From contig NZ_CP139781.1 of the NCBI RefSeq assembly GCF_019679435.2, positions 4,001,753-4,065,752 of the forward strand: 64,000 nucleotides of DNA. The letters run 5' to 3'. Below are positions 1-15,000 of this stretch, piece by piece. Below the pieces are notes generated by a model that was not told the DNA's origin, did not search any database, and saw nothing but the letters and a program-made list of their open reading frames with translations. The translations under genes were made by a program, and so were the position numbers. Source of the DNA: Actomonas aquatica. GTDB taxonomy: Bacteria > Verrucomicrobiota > Verrucomicrobiia > Opitutales > Opitutaceae. Position 1 is the stretch's first letter. Each line of letters starts with the position of its first letter.

Positions 1-2
1 AG

Positions 3-3000
3 AACGCCAACGTCTCCACCGGCGACGCCGCCACCATCACCTACACCGCCGACACCGCTGGCATCATCATGGCCGACGGCACCACGACCACCACGGTCAC
101 CGGCGACATCACTTACACCGCCGCGACCAACGTCGCGCTCTCCCGCCTCCTCAGCACCGACGGTAACCTCACCGTCACCGCCACCGCTGGTGCCATCACG
201 GACAACACCCTCGCCGAGTCCACCAACCTGAGCACCTCCGCGCTCGCGACCCTCACGGCCGCGACGGGGATTGGAGCGACGGGGGCAGCAGACATCGACA
301 CGGCCGTCGGCTCCCTCACGGGTCGCAACACGACTTCGGGCGGGATCGTGATCGAGGAAGACGACGCGCTGACGATCACGCCGGCAGGCCTGATCAACGA
401 CGCGAGCGGGCAGCCGATCATCCTGACGACGGAAGCGGGCACGCTGACGATCACGGGCGTGATCACGGCGACGGGCGCGGGCAAGATCCGCCTGAGCGTG
501 GCCGGAGCGACGTCCGACATCATCACGAGTGCCGCGATCAGCACGGGCAGCGGCCCGATCAGCCTGATCGCCGCGCGCAGCATCAATCTCAATGCCGGCA
601 CCTCGATCGCCACGACCGGCGCCGGCACGATCGACCTCGAAGCGACGGCCGGCTCGCTCACCCTCTCCGACAACGTGGCAGTGACCACCGCCGGCGGAAA
701 CATCCGCTTGCTGGCGCAAATCGACGTGACGCTGTCGGGCCTGAACGCGGCGAGCGGCAACATCTCGGTGACGGCGACGACCGGCTCGATCGCCGACGCC
801 GGCGAAACCCTCACCGACCTCACCGCGACGGCCACGCGCCTGTGGGCGGCGATCGGCATCGGCACGGCCGACGCGATCGACACGAACATCGCGACCCTGG
901 CCGCCGCCGCGACGACCGGTGGCATCCGGATCAGCGAGGAAGACGACCTCACCATTGGCACCGTGGCCGCCGTGCCGGTCAGCCGCGTGACGACGGCCGA
1001 CACGACCACGACCGCGACCAATACCGCGTCGACCTCGGACCTCGAAGCGACGACCGGCGCCACCGAGATCACCTCGCTGGCCGGCTCGATCCTGCTGACC
1101 GACGGGGTGGACGCCGACACCCGCGCGATCCAGTCGACGACCGGCGACATCACGCTGACCGCGGCGAACAACATCACCTTCGAAGCCTCGATCGAATCGA
1201 CCTCGGGCAACCTGAGTCTGACCGCGCAGACCGGCGGTATCATCGACAACACGGTCACCGAAACCGCGCTGCTGATCACCACGACCGACGCGACGCTCAC
1301 CGCGGCGACCGGCATCGGCAGCGCGAACGCGGCCGACATCGATACGACGGTCGGGCGCATCACCCTCACCAACACGACCAGCGGCGGCATCTTCATCCAC
1401 GAAACCGCCACGCTGACCCTCCTCGGTGCGCAGACCCAAGCCGGCAACGGCCCGATCTCGATCCTGGTCACGACCGGCGACCTGCTCACCACCGGCGCAG
1501 TCACCGCGCACGGCTCGGGCAATATCTTCATCCAAGCGGCCGCCGGCAACGCGACCCTGCAAGCCGACCACACGTCCACCAGCGGCCACCTCACCGTCCT
1601 CGCCGCCCAGACCCTCACCCTCGAAGCGGACCTCAGCACCGGCACGACCGGCACGGTGGACTTGGAAGCCAACGCGATCAGCGCCATCGCCACGGCCGAC
1701 ATCACCACGGCCGACGGCGACGTCCGCCTGCTCGCCACCACCAACATTATCCTCGGCGGCGTCATCACGACCAACACCGAGGTCTCACTCACCGCGACCA
1801 CCGGCTCGATCACCGACGTCGATACCGACAACACGGTCGACATCGTCTCCAACAAGCTCCGCATCGTGGCCGGCGTCGGAGCCGGCGAATCCACCAACCA
1901 CCTGGAAACCACCACCGGCACCTTGTCGGCGCGCGCGACCTCGGGCGGCCTGTTCCTGACCGAGACCGATGCGCTCATTATCGACGACGTGGCGGTCACG
2001 GTGCAAAAGGTGGGCGTCGACACCGGCGTCACCCCGACGACCGACGCCACTCAGTCCGACCTGATCACGACTGCAGGCAACGGCTCGATCGTCCTCATCA
2101 CCGGCGGCGACCTCACCTTGGAAGACGGCACGGCCACGGCGAACAACCGCGCGATCGAGGCCAACGGCACCGGCAACATCCTCCTTTCCACGACCGGCAC
2201 GATTACGGCCAACGCCGACACGCTCGCGGGCACCGGCCACATCAGCGTCATCGCCTCCGACACGATCACGCTCAACGCGACGGCCGATATCGAGACCGGC
2301 GGCACGGGCACGATCAACTTGGAGGCCACCAGCGGCTCGATCACCCAAGCCGACAACAGCCGCATCACCTCGGCCACCGGCGACATCCGCTTGCTCGCCA
2401 ACGTGGACGTTACCCTCGGTGGTATCACCACGGACGCGAACGCGTCCGTCACTGCCTCAACCGGCCAGGTTGTCGACGCTGGCGACGTGAGCGGCGGCGA
2501 AGACATCAACGCGGTGGGCCTGCGGATGGTGGCCGGCCTCGGCATCGCCGGAGCGACGACCCACCTCGAAACGCAGGTCACGACGCTCACCGCACGCGCC
2601 ACCTCTGGCGGCATCTACCTTACCGAAACCGACAGCCTCGGAATCGACGACGTCGCGGTGACGATCCAGCAAGTCGACACCGACGCGACGGTCGACCCGG
2701 TTACGGACGCCACGCAGTCCGACGTCATGACGACGGCCGGCGACGGCAATATCGTCCTCGTTACCGGCGGCGACCTGCTCATCAACGACGGCACGGCCGC
2801 TACCGATGACATCGGCGTCCAGGCTGACGGTGCCGGTAACATCCTGCTGTCCACGACCGGCACGATCACCTCGAACGTGGATGTCAACTCGACCACGGGT
2901 CACATCACGCTGATCGCGTCCAACTCCATCTCGCTCACCGACACGGCCGACGTGCGCACGGGCGGCACGGGCACCATCAATCTCGAAGCGACGACCGGTA

Positions 3001-6000
3001 GCATCACGCAGGACGACAACAGCCGGATCATCAGTGACGCTGGTGAAATCCGCCTCCTGGCGAACGTGAACATCACGCTGGGCGGCATCACGACCAACAC
3101 CGACGCCTCGCTCACGGCGACCACCGGCTCGATCATTGATGCTGGCGACGCGTTTGGCGGCGAAGACGTCATTGCGGCAGGCCTGCGCCTGGTGGCCGGC
3201 CTCGGCATCGCCGGACCGACGACGCACCTTGAAACGCAGGTGACGACGCTCACCGCACGCGCCACCTCCGGCGGCATTTACCTTACCGAAACCGACAGCC
3301 TCACGATCGACGACGTCGCGGTGACGATCCAGCAGGTCGACACCGATGCGACGGTCGACCCGGTGACCGACGCGACGCAGTCCGACGTCATGACGACGGC
3401 CGGCGACGGCAACATCGTGCTGGTTACCGGCGGCGACCTCTTGATCAACGACGGCACGGCCGCGACCGACGACATCGGCGTCCAAGCCGACGGTGCGGGT
3501 AACATCCTGCTGTCCACGACCGGCACGATCACCTCGAACGTCGATGTGAACAGCACCACGGGTCACATTACGCTCGTCGCCTCCGACTCGATCTCGCTCA
3601 CCGACTCGGCTGACATCCGCACCGACGGCGGAGCGGGCACGATCAATCTCGAAGCGACGACCGGTAGCATCACGCAGGACGACAACAGCCGGATCATCAG
3701 CAACACCGGTGAAGTCCGCCTGATCGCGAACGTGAACATTACGCTGGGCGGCATCACGACCAACACCGACGCGTCGCTCACCGCCACCACCGGCTCGATT
3801 ATTGATGCTGGCGACGCGTTTGGCGGCGAAGACGTGAACGCCCTGGGCCTGCGCCTGTGGGCCGGCCTCGGTATCGGTGGAGCGAATACGCACATCGAAA
3901 CGGCCGTCACGACGCTGACCGCGCGTGCGACTAGCGGCGGCATCTACCTTACCGAAACCGACAGCCTCACGATCGACGACGTCGCGGTGACGATCCAGCA
4001 GGTCGACACGGATGCGACGATCGACCCGGTTACCGACGTCACGCAGTCCGACGTCTTCACCACCGGCGGCGACGGCAACATCGTGCTCATCACCGGCGGC
4101 GACCTGCTCATCAACGACGGCACGGCGGCGACCGACGACACGGGCGTCCAGGCGCACGGCGCGGGTAACATCCTGCTGTCCACGACCGGCACGATCACGA
4201 GCCACGTCGACGTCAACTCGACCACGGGTCACATCACGCTGATCGCGTCCGACTCCATCTCGCTTACCGACTCGGCCGACATCCGCACGGGCGGCACGGG
4301 CACGATCAATCTCGAAGCGACCACCGGTAGCATCACGCAGGACGACAACAGCCGGATCATCAGTGACGCTGGCGAAATCCGCCTCCTGGCCAACGTGAAC
4401 ATCGTCCTTGGCGGTATCACGACCAACACCGACGCCTCGCTCACGGCGACCACCGGATCGATCACCGACGCGGGTGACGCCTTCGGCGGCGAAGATGTGA
4501 TCGCGGTGGGCCTGCGCCTGGTGGCGGGTATCGGCATCGCCGGTCCGACCACGCACATCGAAACGTTGATCACGACGCTGAGCGCACGCGCCACCAGCGG
4601 CGGCATCTACCTTACCGAAACCGACAGCCTCACGATCGATGACGTCGCGGTGACGATCCAGCAGGTCGACACCGATGCGACGATCGACCCGGTCACGGAT
4701 GCGACCCAGTCCGACGTCATGACCACGGCCGGCGACGGCAACATCGTCTTGGTCACTGGCGGCGATCTGCTGATCAACGACGGCACCGCGCTCACCGACG
4801 ACATCGGCGTCCAAGCTGACGGCGCGGGTAACATCCTGCTGTCCACGACGGGCACGATCACCTCGAACGTGGATGTCAACAGCACCACGGGTCACATCAC
4901 CCTGGTCGCGTCCGACTCCATCTCTCTCACCGATACGGCCGACATCCGCACGGGCGGCACGGGCACCATCAATCTCGAAGCGACCACCGGTAGCATCACG
5001 CAGGACGACAACAGCCGCCTGATCACGGCCAATGGCGACATCCGCCTGCTCGCGAATGTGAACATCGTGCTCGGTGGCATCACGACCAACGTGAACGCGT
5101 CGCTCACGGCGACCAACGGCTCGATCACGGATGCCGGCGACGTGAGCGGTGGCGAAGACGTGAACGCCGCGGGCCTGCGCCTGTGGGCGGCGATTGGTGC
5201 GGGTGAATCAAGCGCACACCTGGAGACTGCGGTCGATACGCTGAGCGCGCGTGCAACCTCGGGCGGCGTATTTATTGATGAAACCGACGCGCTCGTAATC
5301 GACGACGTCGCCGTGACGATCCAGCAAGTCGACACCGACGCGACGGTCGACCCGGTCACGGATGCGACGCAGTCCGACGTCATGACGACGGCCGGCGACG
5401 GCAATATCGTCCTGGTTACCGGCGGCGACCTCTTGATCAACGACGGCACGGCTGCGGCCGACAACGCCGGCATCGCCGCGCACGGCACGGGTAACATCCT
5501 GCTGTCCACGACGGGCACGATCACCAGCAACGTCGATATCAGCAGCGGCACCGGCCACATCAGCTTGATCGCCTCCGACTCGATCACGCTGAACGCGACT
5601 GTGGATGTGACGACGGCCGGCACGGGCACGATTAACCTTGAAGCGACCACCGGTAGCATCACGCAGGCCGACAACAGCCGCCTCACCACGGCCGATGGCG
5701 ACATCCGCCTCCTCGCCAACGTGGACATCACGCTCGGTGGCCTCACCACCAACGTGAATGCGTCGCTCACCGCGACCACCGGCTCGATCATCGATGCCGG
5801 CGACGCCTTCGGCGGGGAAGACATCAACGCCGCGGGTCTGCGGATGGTGGCGGGAATCGGCATCGCCGGCCCGACGACCCACCTCGAAACCGCGGTCACG
5901 ACGCTCACCGCGCGCGCCACCTCGGGCGGCATCTATCTTACCGAAACCGACAGCCTCACCATCGACGACGTCTCTGTGACGATCGAGCAGGTCGACACGG

Positions 6001-9000
6001 ACGCGACGACCGACACCGTCACGGACGCCACGCAGTCCGACGTGATGACGACGGCTGGCGACGGCTCAATCGTCCTGGTGACCGGTGGTGATCTGATGAT
6101 CAACGACGGCACGGCCGCGACCGACGACATCGGCGTCCAAGCCGACGGCGCGGGTAACATCCTGCTGTCCACGACGGGCACGATCACCTCGAACGTGGAT
6201 GTCAACAGCACCACGGGCCACATCACGCTGGTCGCGTCCGACTCCATCTCTCTCACCGATACGGCCGACATCCGCACGGGCGGCACCGGAACGGTGAACC
6301 TCGAAGCGACGACCGGTAGCATCACGCAGGACGACAACAGCCGGATCATCAGCGCGACCGGCGACATCCGCCTGCTCGCCAATGTGGACATCACCTTGGG
6401 CGGCATCACGACAGGCGTGAATGCTTCGCTCACCGCCACGACCGGTAGCATCACCGACGCTGGCGACGCCTTCGGCAACGAAGACATCATCGCGGCGGGT
6501 CTGCGGATGGTGGCCGGAATCGGCATCGCCGGCCCGACGACCCACATCGAAACGGCCGTCACGACGCTGACCGCGCGCGCCACCTCTGGCGGCATCTACC
6601 TTACCGAAACCGACAGCCTCACCATAGACGACGTCTCTGTGACGATCGAGCAGGTCGACACCGACGCCACGACCGACACCGTCACGGACGCCACCCAATC
6701 CGACGTCATGACGACGGCCGGCGACGGCAACATCGTGCTCATCACCGGTGGCGACCTGCTGATCAACGACGGCACCGCGCTCACCGACGACATCGGCGTC
6801 CAAGCCGACGGTGCGGGTAACATCCTGCTGTCCACCACCGGCACGATCACCTCGAACGTGGATGTCAACAGCACCACGGGCCACATCACGCTGGTCGCGT
6901 CCGACTCCATCTCTCTCACCGATACGGCCGACATCCGCACGGGCGGCACCGGAACGGTGAACCTCGAAGCGACGACCGGTAGCATCACGCAGGACGACAA
7001 CAGCCGGATCATCTCGGTCAGCGGCGACATCCGTCTGCTCGCCAATGTCGACATCACCTTGGGCGGAATCACCACCAACGTGAATGCGTCGCTCACCGCG
7101 ACCACCGGATCGATCATCGACGCCGGCGACGCCTTCGGTGGCGAAGACATCATCGCGGCGGGTCTGCGGATGGTGGCCGGTATCGGCATCGCGGGTCCGA
7201 CGACCCACATTGAAACCCTGGTGACGACGCTCACCGCGCGCGCCACCTCCGGCGGCATCTACCTTACCGAAACCGACAGCCTCACGATCGACGACGTCGC
7301 GGTCACGATCCAGCAGGTCGACACCGATGCGACGATCGACCCGGTCACCGACGTGACCCAGTCTGACGTGATGACGACGGCTGGCGACGGTGACATCATC
7401 CTGGTGACCGGCGGCGATCTGCTCATTAATGACGGCACGGCGGCGACCGACGACACGGGCATCAGCGCGGACGGGGCAGGGGACATCCTGCTGTCCACGA
7501 CCGGCACCATTACCAGCAACGTCGATATCACTAGCGGCACGGGTCACATCACGCTGGTCGCGTCCGACAGCATCTCTCTCACCGATAGCGCCGACATCCG
7601 CACGGGCGGCACGGGCACGATCAACCTCGAAGCGACCACCGGTAGCATCACGCAGGACGACAACAGCCGGATCATCTCCGATACTGGCGAAGTCCGCCTG
7701 GTCGCCGACATCGACATCGTCCTCGGCGGCATCACGACCAACACCGACGCCTCGCTGACGGCGACCACCGGCTCGATCACCGATGCGGGTGATGTGAGCG
7801 GCGGCGAAGACATCATTGCTTCCGGTCTGCGCCTGGTGGCTGGCCTCGGTATCGGTGGAGCGAATACGCACATCGAAACGGCGGTCACGACGCTCACCGC
7901 GCGCGCGACCTCGGGCGGCATCTACCTTACCGAAACCGACAGCCTCACCCTCGACGACGTCGCGGTGACGATCGAGCAGGTCGACACGGACGCGACGACC
8001 GACTCGGTCACCGATGCGACGCAATCCGACGTCATGACGACGGCCGGCGACGGCAACATCGTCTTGGTCACCGGCGGCGACCTGCTCATTAACGACGGCA
8101 CGGCCGCGACCGACGACATCGGCGTCCAGGCTGACGGCGCGGGTAACATCCTGCTGTCCACCACCGGCACGATCACGAGCAACGTGGATGTGAACAGCAC
8201 CACGGGTCACATCACGCTGGTCGCGTCCGACAGCATCTCTCTCACCGATAGCGCCGACATCCGCACGGGCGGCACGGGTACGATCAACCTCGAAGCGACC
8301 ACCGGTAGCATCACGCAGGACGACAACAGCCGGATCGTCAGCGCGACCGGCGACATCCGCCTGTTCGCCAACGTGGACATCACCTTGGGCGGTATCACCA
8401 CGGGCGTGAATGCGTCCCTCACCGCCACGACCGGCTCGATCACGGACGCTGGCGACGCGGCTGGTGGCGAAGATGTCATTGCAGCGGGCCTGCGCTTGGT
8501 GGCCGGCCTCGGCATCGGCGGTGCCACGACCCACCTTGAAACGCAGGTGACGACGCTCACCGCGCGCGCCACCTCCGGCGGCATCTACCTTACCGAAACC
8601 GACGCCCTCACCATCGACGACGTCGCGGTGACGATCGAGCAGGTCGCTACCGACGCGACGACCGCCACCGTCAATGACGCCACCCAGTCCGACGTGATGA
8701 CGACGGCTGGCGACGGCGACATCATCCTGGTGACCGGCGGCGATCTGATGATCAACGACGGCACGGCGGCGACCGACGACACGGGAATTAGCGCGGACGG
8801 GGCAGGGGACATCCTGCTGTCCACGACCGGCACCATTACCAGCAACGTCGATATCACTAGCGGCACGGGTCACATCACGCTGGTCGCGTCCGACAGCATC
8901 TCTCTCACCGATAGCGCCGACATCCGCACGGGCGGCACGGGCACGATCAACCTCGAAGCGACCACCGGTAGCATCACGCAGGACGACAACAGCCGGATCA

Positions 9001-12000
9001 TCTCGGTCAGCGGCGACATCCGTCTCCTCGCCAACGTGAACATCACCCTGGGTGGTATCACCACGGACGCGAACGCGTCCGTCACTGCCTCAACCGGCCA
9101 GGTTGTGGACGCCGGCGACGTGAGCGGCGGTGAAGACGTGAACGCGGCGGGTCTGCGCCTGGTGGCCGGCCTCGGTATCGGTGGCGCGAATACGCACCTT
9201 GAAACCGCCGTCGACACCCTCACCGCACGCGCCACCTCCGGTGGCATCTACCTTACTGAAACCGACGCCCTCACCATCGACGACGTCGCGGTCACGATCG
9301 AACAGGTCGACACCGATGCGACGACCGCCACCGTCACCGACGCCACCCAATCCGACGTGATGACGACGGCCGGCGATGGCTCCATCGTCCTCATCACCGG
9401 CGGCGACCTGCTCATCAACGACGGCACCGCGCTCACCGATGACATCGGTGTCCAGGCTGACGGCGCGGGTAACGTCCTGCTGTCCACCACCGGCACGATC
9501 ACCTCGAACGTCGATGTGAACAGCGCGACGGGCCACATCACCCTGGTGGCGTCCGACAGCATCTCGCTCACCGACTCGGCCGACCTGCGCACGGGCGGCA
9601 CGGGCACGATCAACTTGGAAGCGACCGCCGGTAGCATCACGCAAGCCGACAACAGCCGCATCATCAGCGCGGCCGGCGACATCCGCTTGGCTGCCAACGT
9701 GAACATTACCCTGGGTGGCATCACCACGGACGCGAACGCGTCGCTCACCGCCACGACCGGCTCGATCACTGACGCTGGCGACGTGAGCGGTGGCGAAGAC
9801 GTGATCGCCGCGGGCCTGCGCCTGGTGGCCGGCCTCGGCATCGGTGGCGCGACGACGCACCTCGAAACCGCCGTCGACACGCTCACCGCGCGCGCCACCT
9901 CCGGCGGCATCTACCTTACCGAAACCGACAGCCTCGTAATCGACGACGTCGCCGTCTCGATCGAGCAAGTCGGCACCGACGCGACCACCGCCACCGTCAA
10001 CGACGTGGCCCAGTCCGACGTGATCACCACGGCCGGCAACGGCGCGATCGTGCTCTCCACGGGCGGCGACCTGACGCTGAACGACGGCACGGCGGCCGCC
10101 GACAACACCGCGCTCTCCGCGCACGGCACGGGCAACGTGCTGCTGCAAACGAGCGCCGGTTCCATCACGGCCAACGCCGACCTGCTCTCGGGCACCGGCC
10201 ACGTCACGCTGACGAGTGCGGACTCGATCACCTTCACCGCCACCGCCGACCTGCGCACCGCGGGCACGATCACGCTCACCGCGCAAACCGGCGCGATCAC
10301 CCAAGCCGACGACAGCCGCATCGCCTCGACCGCGGGTGCGATCCAACTGAGCGCGGCGACCGACATCACGCTCGGCGGCCTCACCACCACGGGCAACGTG
10401 GCCGTGACCGCGACCACCGGTTCCATCCTCGATGCCGGCGACGCCTTCGGCGGCGAAGACATCCTTGCCTCCGGCCTGCGCCTGTGGGCCGGCACCGGCA
10501 TCGGTGGCGCGACCACCCACCTGGAAATCAACGCCACGACCCTCACGGCGACCGCGACCAGCGGCGGCCTCTACCTCTCTGAAACCGATACGCTCACGAT
10601 CGGCACCGTCACGGTCACCACTCAAGCGGTGGACAGCGCCGCGGGCATCACCGCCGTGACCGCGACCGCCCAGTCGGGTCTGTCCACCACGGCCGGCGAC
10701 GGCAACGTGGTCCTCGCCACCGGCGGCGCGCTCACTGTCACCACCGCGGTCACCACCCACGGCGCGGGCAACCTCCTGCTCGCCACCACCGGCTCGATTG
10801 CAATCGCCGCCAACCTCGCTTCCACCAGCGGTCACCTGACCCTGACCGCGACCGACTCGATCACCCTGGCCGCTGCGACCACGGTCACGACCGGTGGCAC
10901 CGGCACGCTCACCGCGATCGCCACCACCGGCGCGATTACCCAAGCCGACGACAGCCGCTTTATTACCGCCACCGGCGACATCGCGCTCACCGCCGCCACG
11001 GACCTCACCCTCGGCGGCCTCACCACCGACGCGAACGCCTCGCTCACCGCCACGACCGGCTCGGTCCTGGACGCCGGTGACGCCTTCGGTGACGAAGACG
11101 TGATCGCCGCCGGCCTGCGCCTGACCGCCGGCCTCGGCGCGGGCACCAGCACCGACACTCTGGAAACCGCCGTCACGACCCTGGCCGCGACCGCGACCTC
11201 CGGCGGCCTCTTCCTCCTGGAAACCGACGGCCTCACCATCGGCACGGTTGCTACCACCACGCAAACCGTCGGCACCGACGCCACGACCACCACGACCACC
11301 ACCACCGACCTCACGGGTCTAAGCACCACGGCTGGCTCCGGTGCGATCGTGCTCACCACCGGCGGCGACCTGACCCTCAGCGCCCCGGTTACCACCGCCG
11401 CGGCCGGCAACGTCCTGCTTGCGGTCACCGGCACGCTCACCGCCGATGCTGTCATCAGCAGCACGACCGGCCACCTCACGCTCACCGCGACCGACACCCT
11501 GGCCCTCAACGCCAACCTCAGCACCGCGGGCACCGTGACCGTCACCGCCACCACCTTCACCCAGACCGACGGCACCCGCATCACCACGACCGGCGATGTG
11601 GCCATCGAGACCACCGGCGACCTCACCCTCGCGGGCATCACCAGCAGCGGCAACGTGGCCCTCACCGCGGGCAACATCTTCGATGGCGGCGACACCGGTG
11701 GCGCCGATGTGGTCGCCAGCGGCCTGCGTGCTGTGGCGACCGACGGCATCGGCTCGGCCACCGACGCCCTCGAAACCACCCTCGCGACTCTCGCCGCGAC
11801 CGCAACCGGCGGCGGTATCCACCTCTCCAATACCACTGCGCTCACCGTGGGCAGCGTGGCGGTCAGCACCGCGCAGGTGGGCACCGACGGGACCACCACC
11901 GCCGCCGACCTGGCCGCCCTCGCCGGTGTCACCACCACCGCCGCCGACGGCGTGATCGCGCTCACCACCGCCGGCACCCTCACCATCAGCGCCGAGGTCA

Positions 12001-15000
12001 CCGCCCACGGCGCGGGCACGATCGCCCTCACGACCACCACCGGCGACATCGCCTTGGGCGCGCTCGTGAGCTCCACCTCCGGTGACCTCACCCTCAACGC
12101 TGCGGCCCGCGTGCTCGACACCACCGCCACTGAAACCCCGCTGCTCATCACCACCGGTGCGCTCGACCTGACCGCGACCGGCGGCCTCGGCCAAACCGGC
12201 CTGGGCGACCTCGACGTGTCCGCCAGCAGCCTCTCGCTCACCAACAACGGCGCCGGCTCGATTTACCTCAAGTCCCACGCCACCACGACCCTCTCGGCCA
12301 CCAGCCTCACGCCCTCGGGCTCGCTCTTCTTCACCCAAGCCACCGGCAACCTCACCGTGGGCGGCGCCCTCACCGTGGCCCAGGGCAACCTGACCCTGCG
12401 CGGCGCGGGCACGATCGCACTCAACAACGCCCCGGTCAGTGCCGCCGGCACGATCACGATCCAGGGCGGCACGGTCACCGCCACCGCCTCCTCGCTCACC
12501 TCCACCGCCGGTGACATCAAACTGGCCGCCGCCTCGAGCCTCAGCCTCGACGCTAGCTCCAGCCTCACCGCCGCCGGTGACCTCTCAATCGTGAGCGGCG
12601 GCAACGCGACCCTCGCGCAGGCGAGCACCCCGGGCCTCCTGGATATCCGCGTGGCGGGCAACCTGAGCCGCGCCGGTGGTGAACTCCAATCGAACCAGCT
12701 GCGCCTGACGGTCGGTGGCAGCGCGGGCAGCTCGGGCAACCCGATCATCACGCGCACCAGCGGCACGGCCGATGTGCGTGTGAGCGGTGCGACCTATATA
12801 CTGGAGCAAAACGCCCTGTCCGCAGGCCGCGGCGGCGTGACCCTGGCGACCACCTCGGGTGGCAGCTCGGTGCTCAACGTGGCCGGTGGCAGCCTCACCT
12901 CGACCGGCGGTGGCATCACCGCGACCGGCTCGGGCACGCTCATCCTGCAAAGCGGCGGCAGCCTCACGATCGGCACCAGCGTGACCAGCAACTCGGGCAG
13001 CATCACGGTCAACGCCGGCTCCATCGTCGATGGCACCGGTGATGAAGGTGCCTTGTTCGTGACGCCCAACGGCACGCTCACCCTCAACGCTTCCAGCGGC
13101 ATCGGCAGCGCCGGTTCCGGAGACATCGACTTTACCGCCGCCGCCGTGGGGGCCTCCACCTCCACCGGCAACCTGAACCTCTCGACCACGGGCTCGACCA
13201 CCACCACCGGCCTCACGGTGGGCTCCGGCTCGGGCACCCTGCAGATCGCCGCCGGCGATGACCTCACCGTCTCGGGCACGATCTCCCACGGTGGCTCGGG
13301 CGCGGTCAACGTCACCGCCTCGGACAACCTCAACGCCTCGGGTGCGATCACCGGTGGCACCGGCACGGTCACGGTCACCGCGGGCACCAATGCCAACGTG
13401 GGCCGCGTGTCCACCGCGGGCACCGGCGCCGTCACCGTCACCGCTGGCGGCAGCCTGAGCACCGGTCAGGTCAGCACCGCCACGGGCACCCTCGATCTTA
13501 ACGCCGGTGGCACGGTCACGGCCAATGGCACCGTCTCCAGCGGCTCGGGCCGCATCACGGTCCAAGGCGGCGGCAACGTCACCACCACCACGATCAGCTC
13601 CACCTCGGGCAACATCGGGGTGAGCTCCACCTCCGGCCGCATCCAGACCGGCAGCGTGAGCACCGGCAGCGCCGGCACGCTTACCTTCAACGCCGCCACC
13701 ACGCTGTCGACCGGAGCGCTCACCAGCGCCACCGGCCGGATCCAACTGAGCTCCGGCGGCGCCACCACCGTGAACGGCGCGGTGAACACCACCTCGGGTG
13801 CCTTCACCCTGACCAGCGGAGGTAACGCCACCACCGGCACGCTCACCAGCACCACTGGCGCGATCAGCGTCACCGCGGCCGGCTCGGCCACCCTCGGTGC
13901 GATCACCAGCCAAAGCGGCAACGTGAGCCTCACCGCGCAGGGCGGTAGCCTGACGCTGTCCACCGTGGCCACCGGCAACGCCGGCACGCTCACGGCCACC
14001 GCCGCCACCACCTTTACGGCCACCAGCCTCACGACCGGCACCGGAGCGATCAACGTGACCGCCGCCGGCAACCTCACCAGTGGCGCGATCAGCAGCCAGA
14101 GCGGCGCGGTCACCGCGCGCAGCACCGGCGGAGCGACCCAGCTGTCCACCGTGGCCACCAGCGGGGCGATCACGCTCTTCGGTCAAACCGGCCTCACCGT
14201 GACCGGTGCGATCACCGGTGGCGCGAATGCGATCACCCTTACCAGCGCAGCCGGAGCGATCAACGCGGCTGGTGCGGTGACGGGCACCGGCGGCCTCAGC
14301 GCCACTGCCGCCACCACGCTTAACCTGCACAGCTACACCGGCGCGGGTGCCGTGAGCCTGCAAAGCGGCGGCAACCTCCAAAGCGGCGCGATCAGCCTCA
14401 CCTCCGGCAACATCGCCGTTACCTCCACCAGCGGCAGCGTGACCCTGGGCACCGTGTCCACCGCTGGCGCGAGCACGCTCACCCTGCAGTCCGCCGGCGC
14501 GCTCACCACCGGAGCGCTGGCCACCCAGACCGGCCGCATCTCGCTGACCGGTGGCAACACCACCACTGGCGCGATCAGCACCACCACCGGAGCGCTCACC
14601 GTCACCGCCGCGGGCACCTTCCGTGCCACTGGCGCCCTCACCACCACCAGTGGAGCGATCAACCTGTCTGCCACCGGCAACGTCACCCTGGGCACCGTCT
14701 CCAGCAGCACTGGAGCGATCACTCTGGCGAGCACCGGCGGCAGCCTGAGCGTGGGCAACGTCGTGACCACCGGGGCAGTCGACCTGGACGCCCAAGGCAA
14801 CCTGGTGCTCACCGGCACGCTGCAAGGCGGCTCGGGCGCGGTGACGCTGACCAGCGCCACCGGCCAAGTGACCCTCGAAGGGGCGGTCACCACCACCACC
14901 GCCTCTTTGAACCTGCAAAGCGCCGGCGCGCTGGTGCTGCGCGGCGGCTTTACCTCGACCCAAGGCGGCACGCTGAGCCTGCGCTCCACCGGCTCGACGG

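Noticed and set aside
1978-10560. CRISPR array or non-coding satellite
   Set aside because: The period is 663 bp, a multiple of three, in one open frame, with no spacer-repeat pattern; it is coding repeat.
9090-11264. Very long minus-strand open frames across both giant genes (up to 1161 codons, e.g. 17773-21258)
   Set aside because: They are antisense shadows caused by GC-rich Thr/Gly/Ala/Asp codons, have Arg/Gly/Asp/Val low-complexity products, and recur at the 19,669-bp offset.
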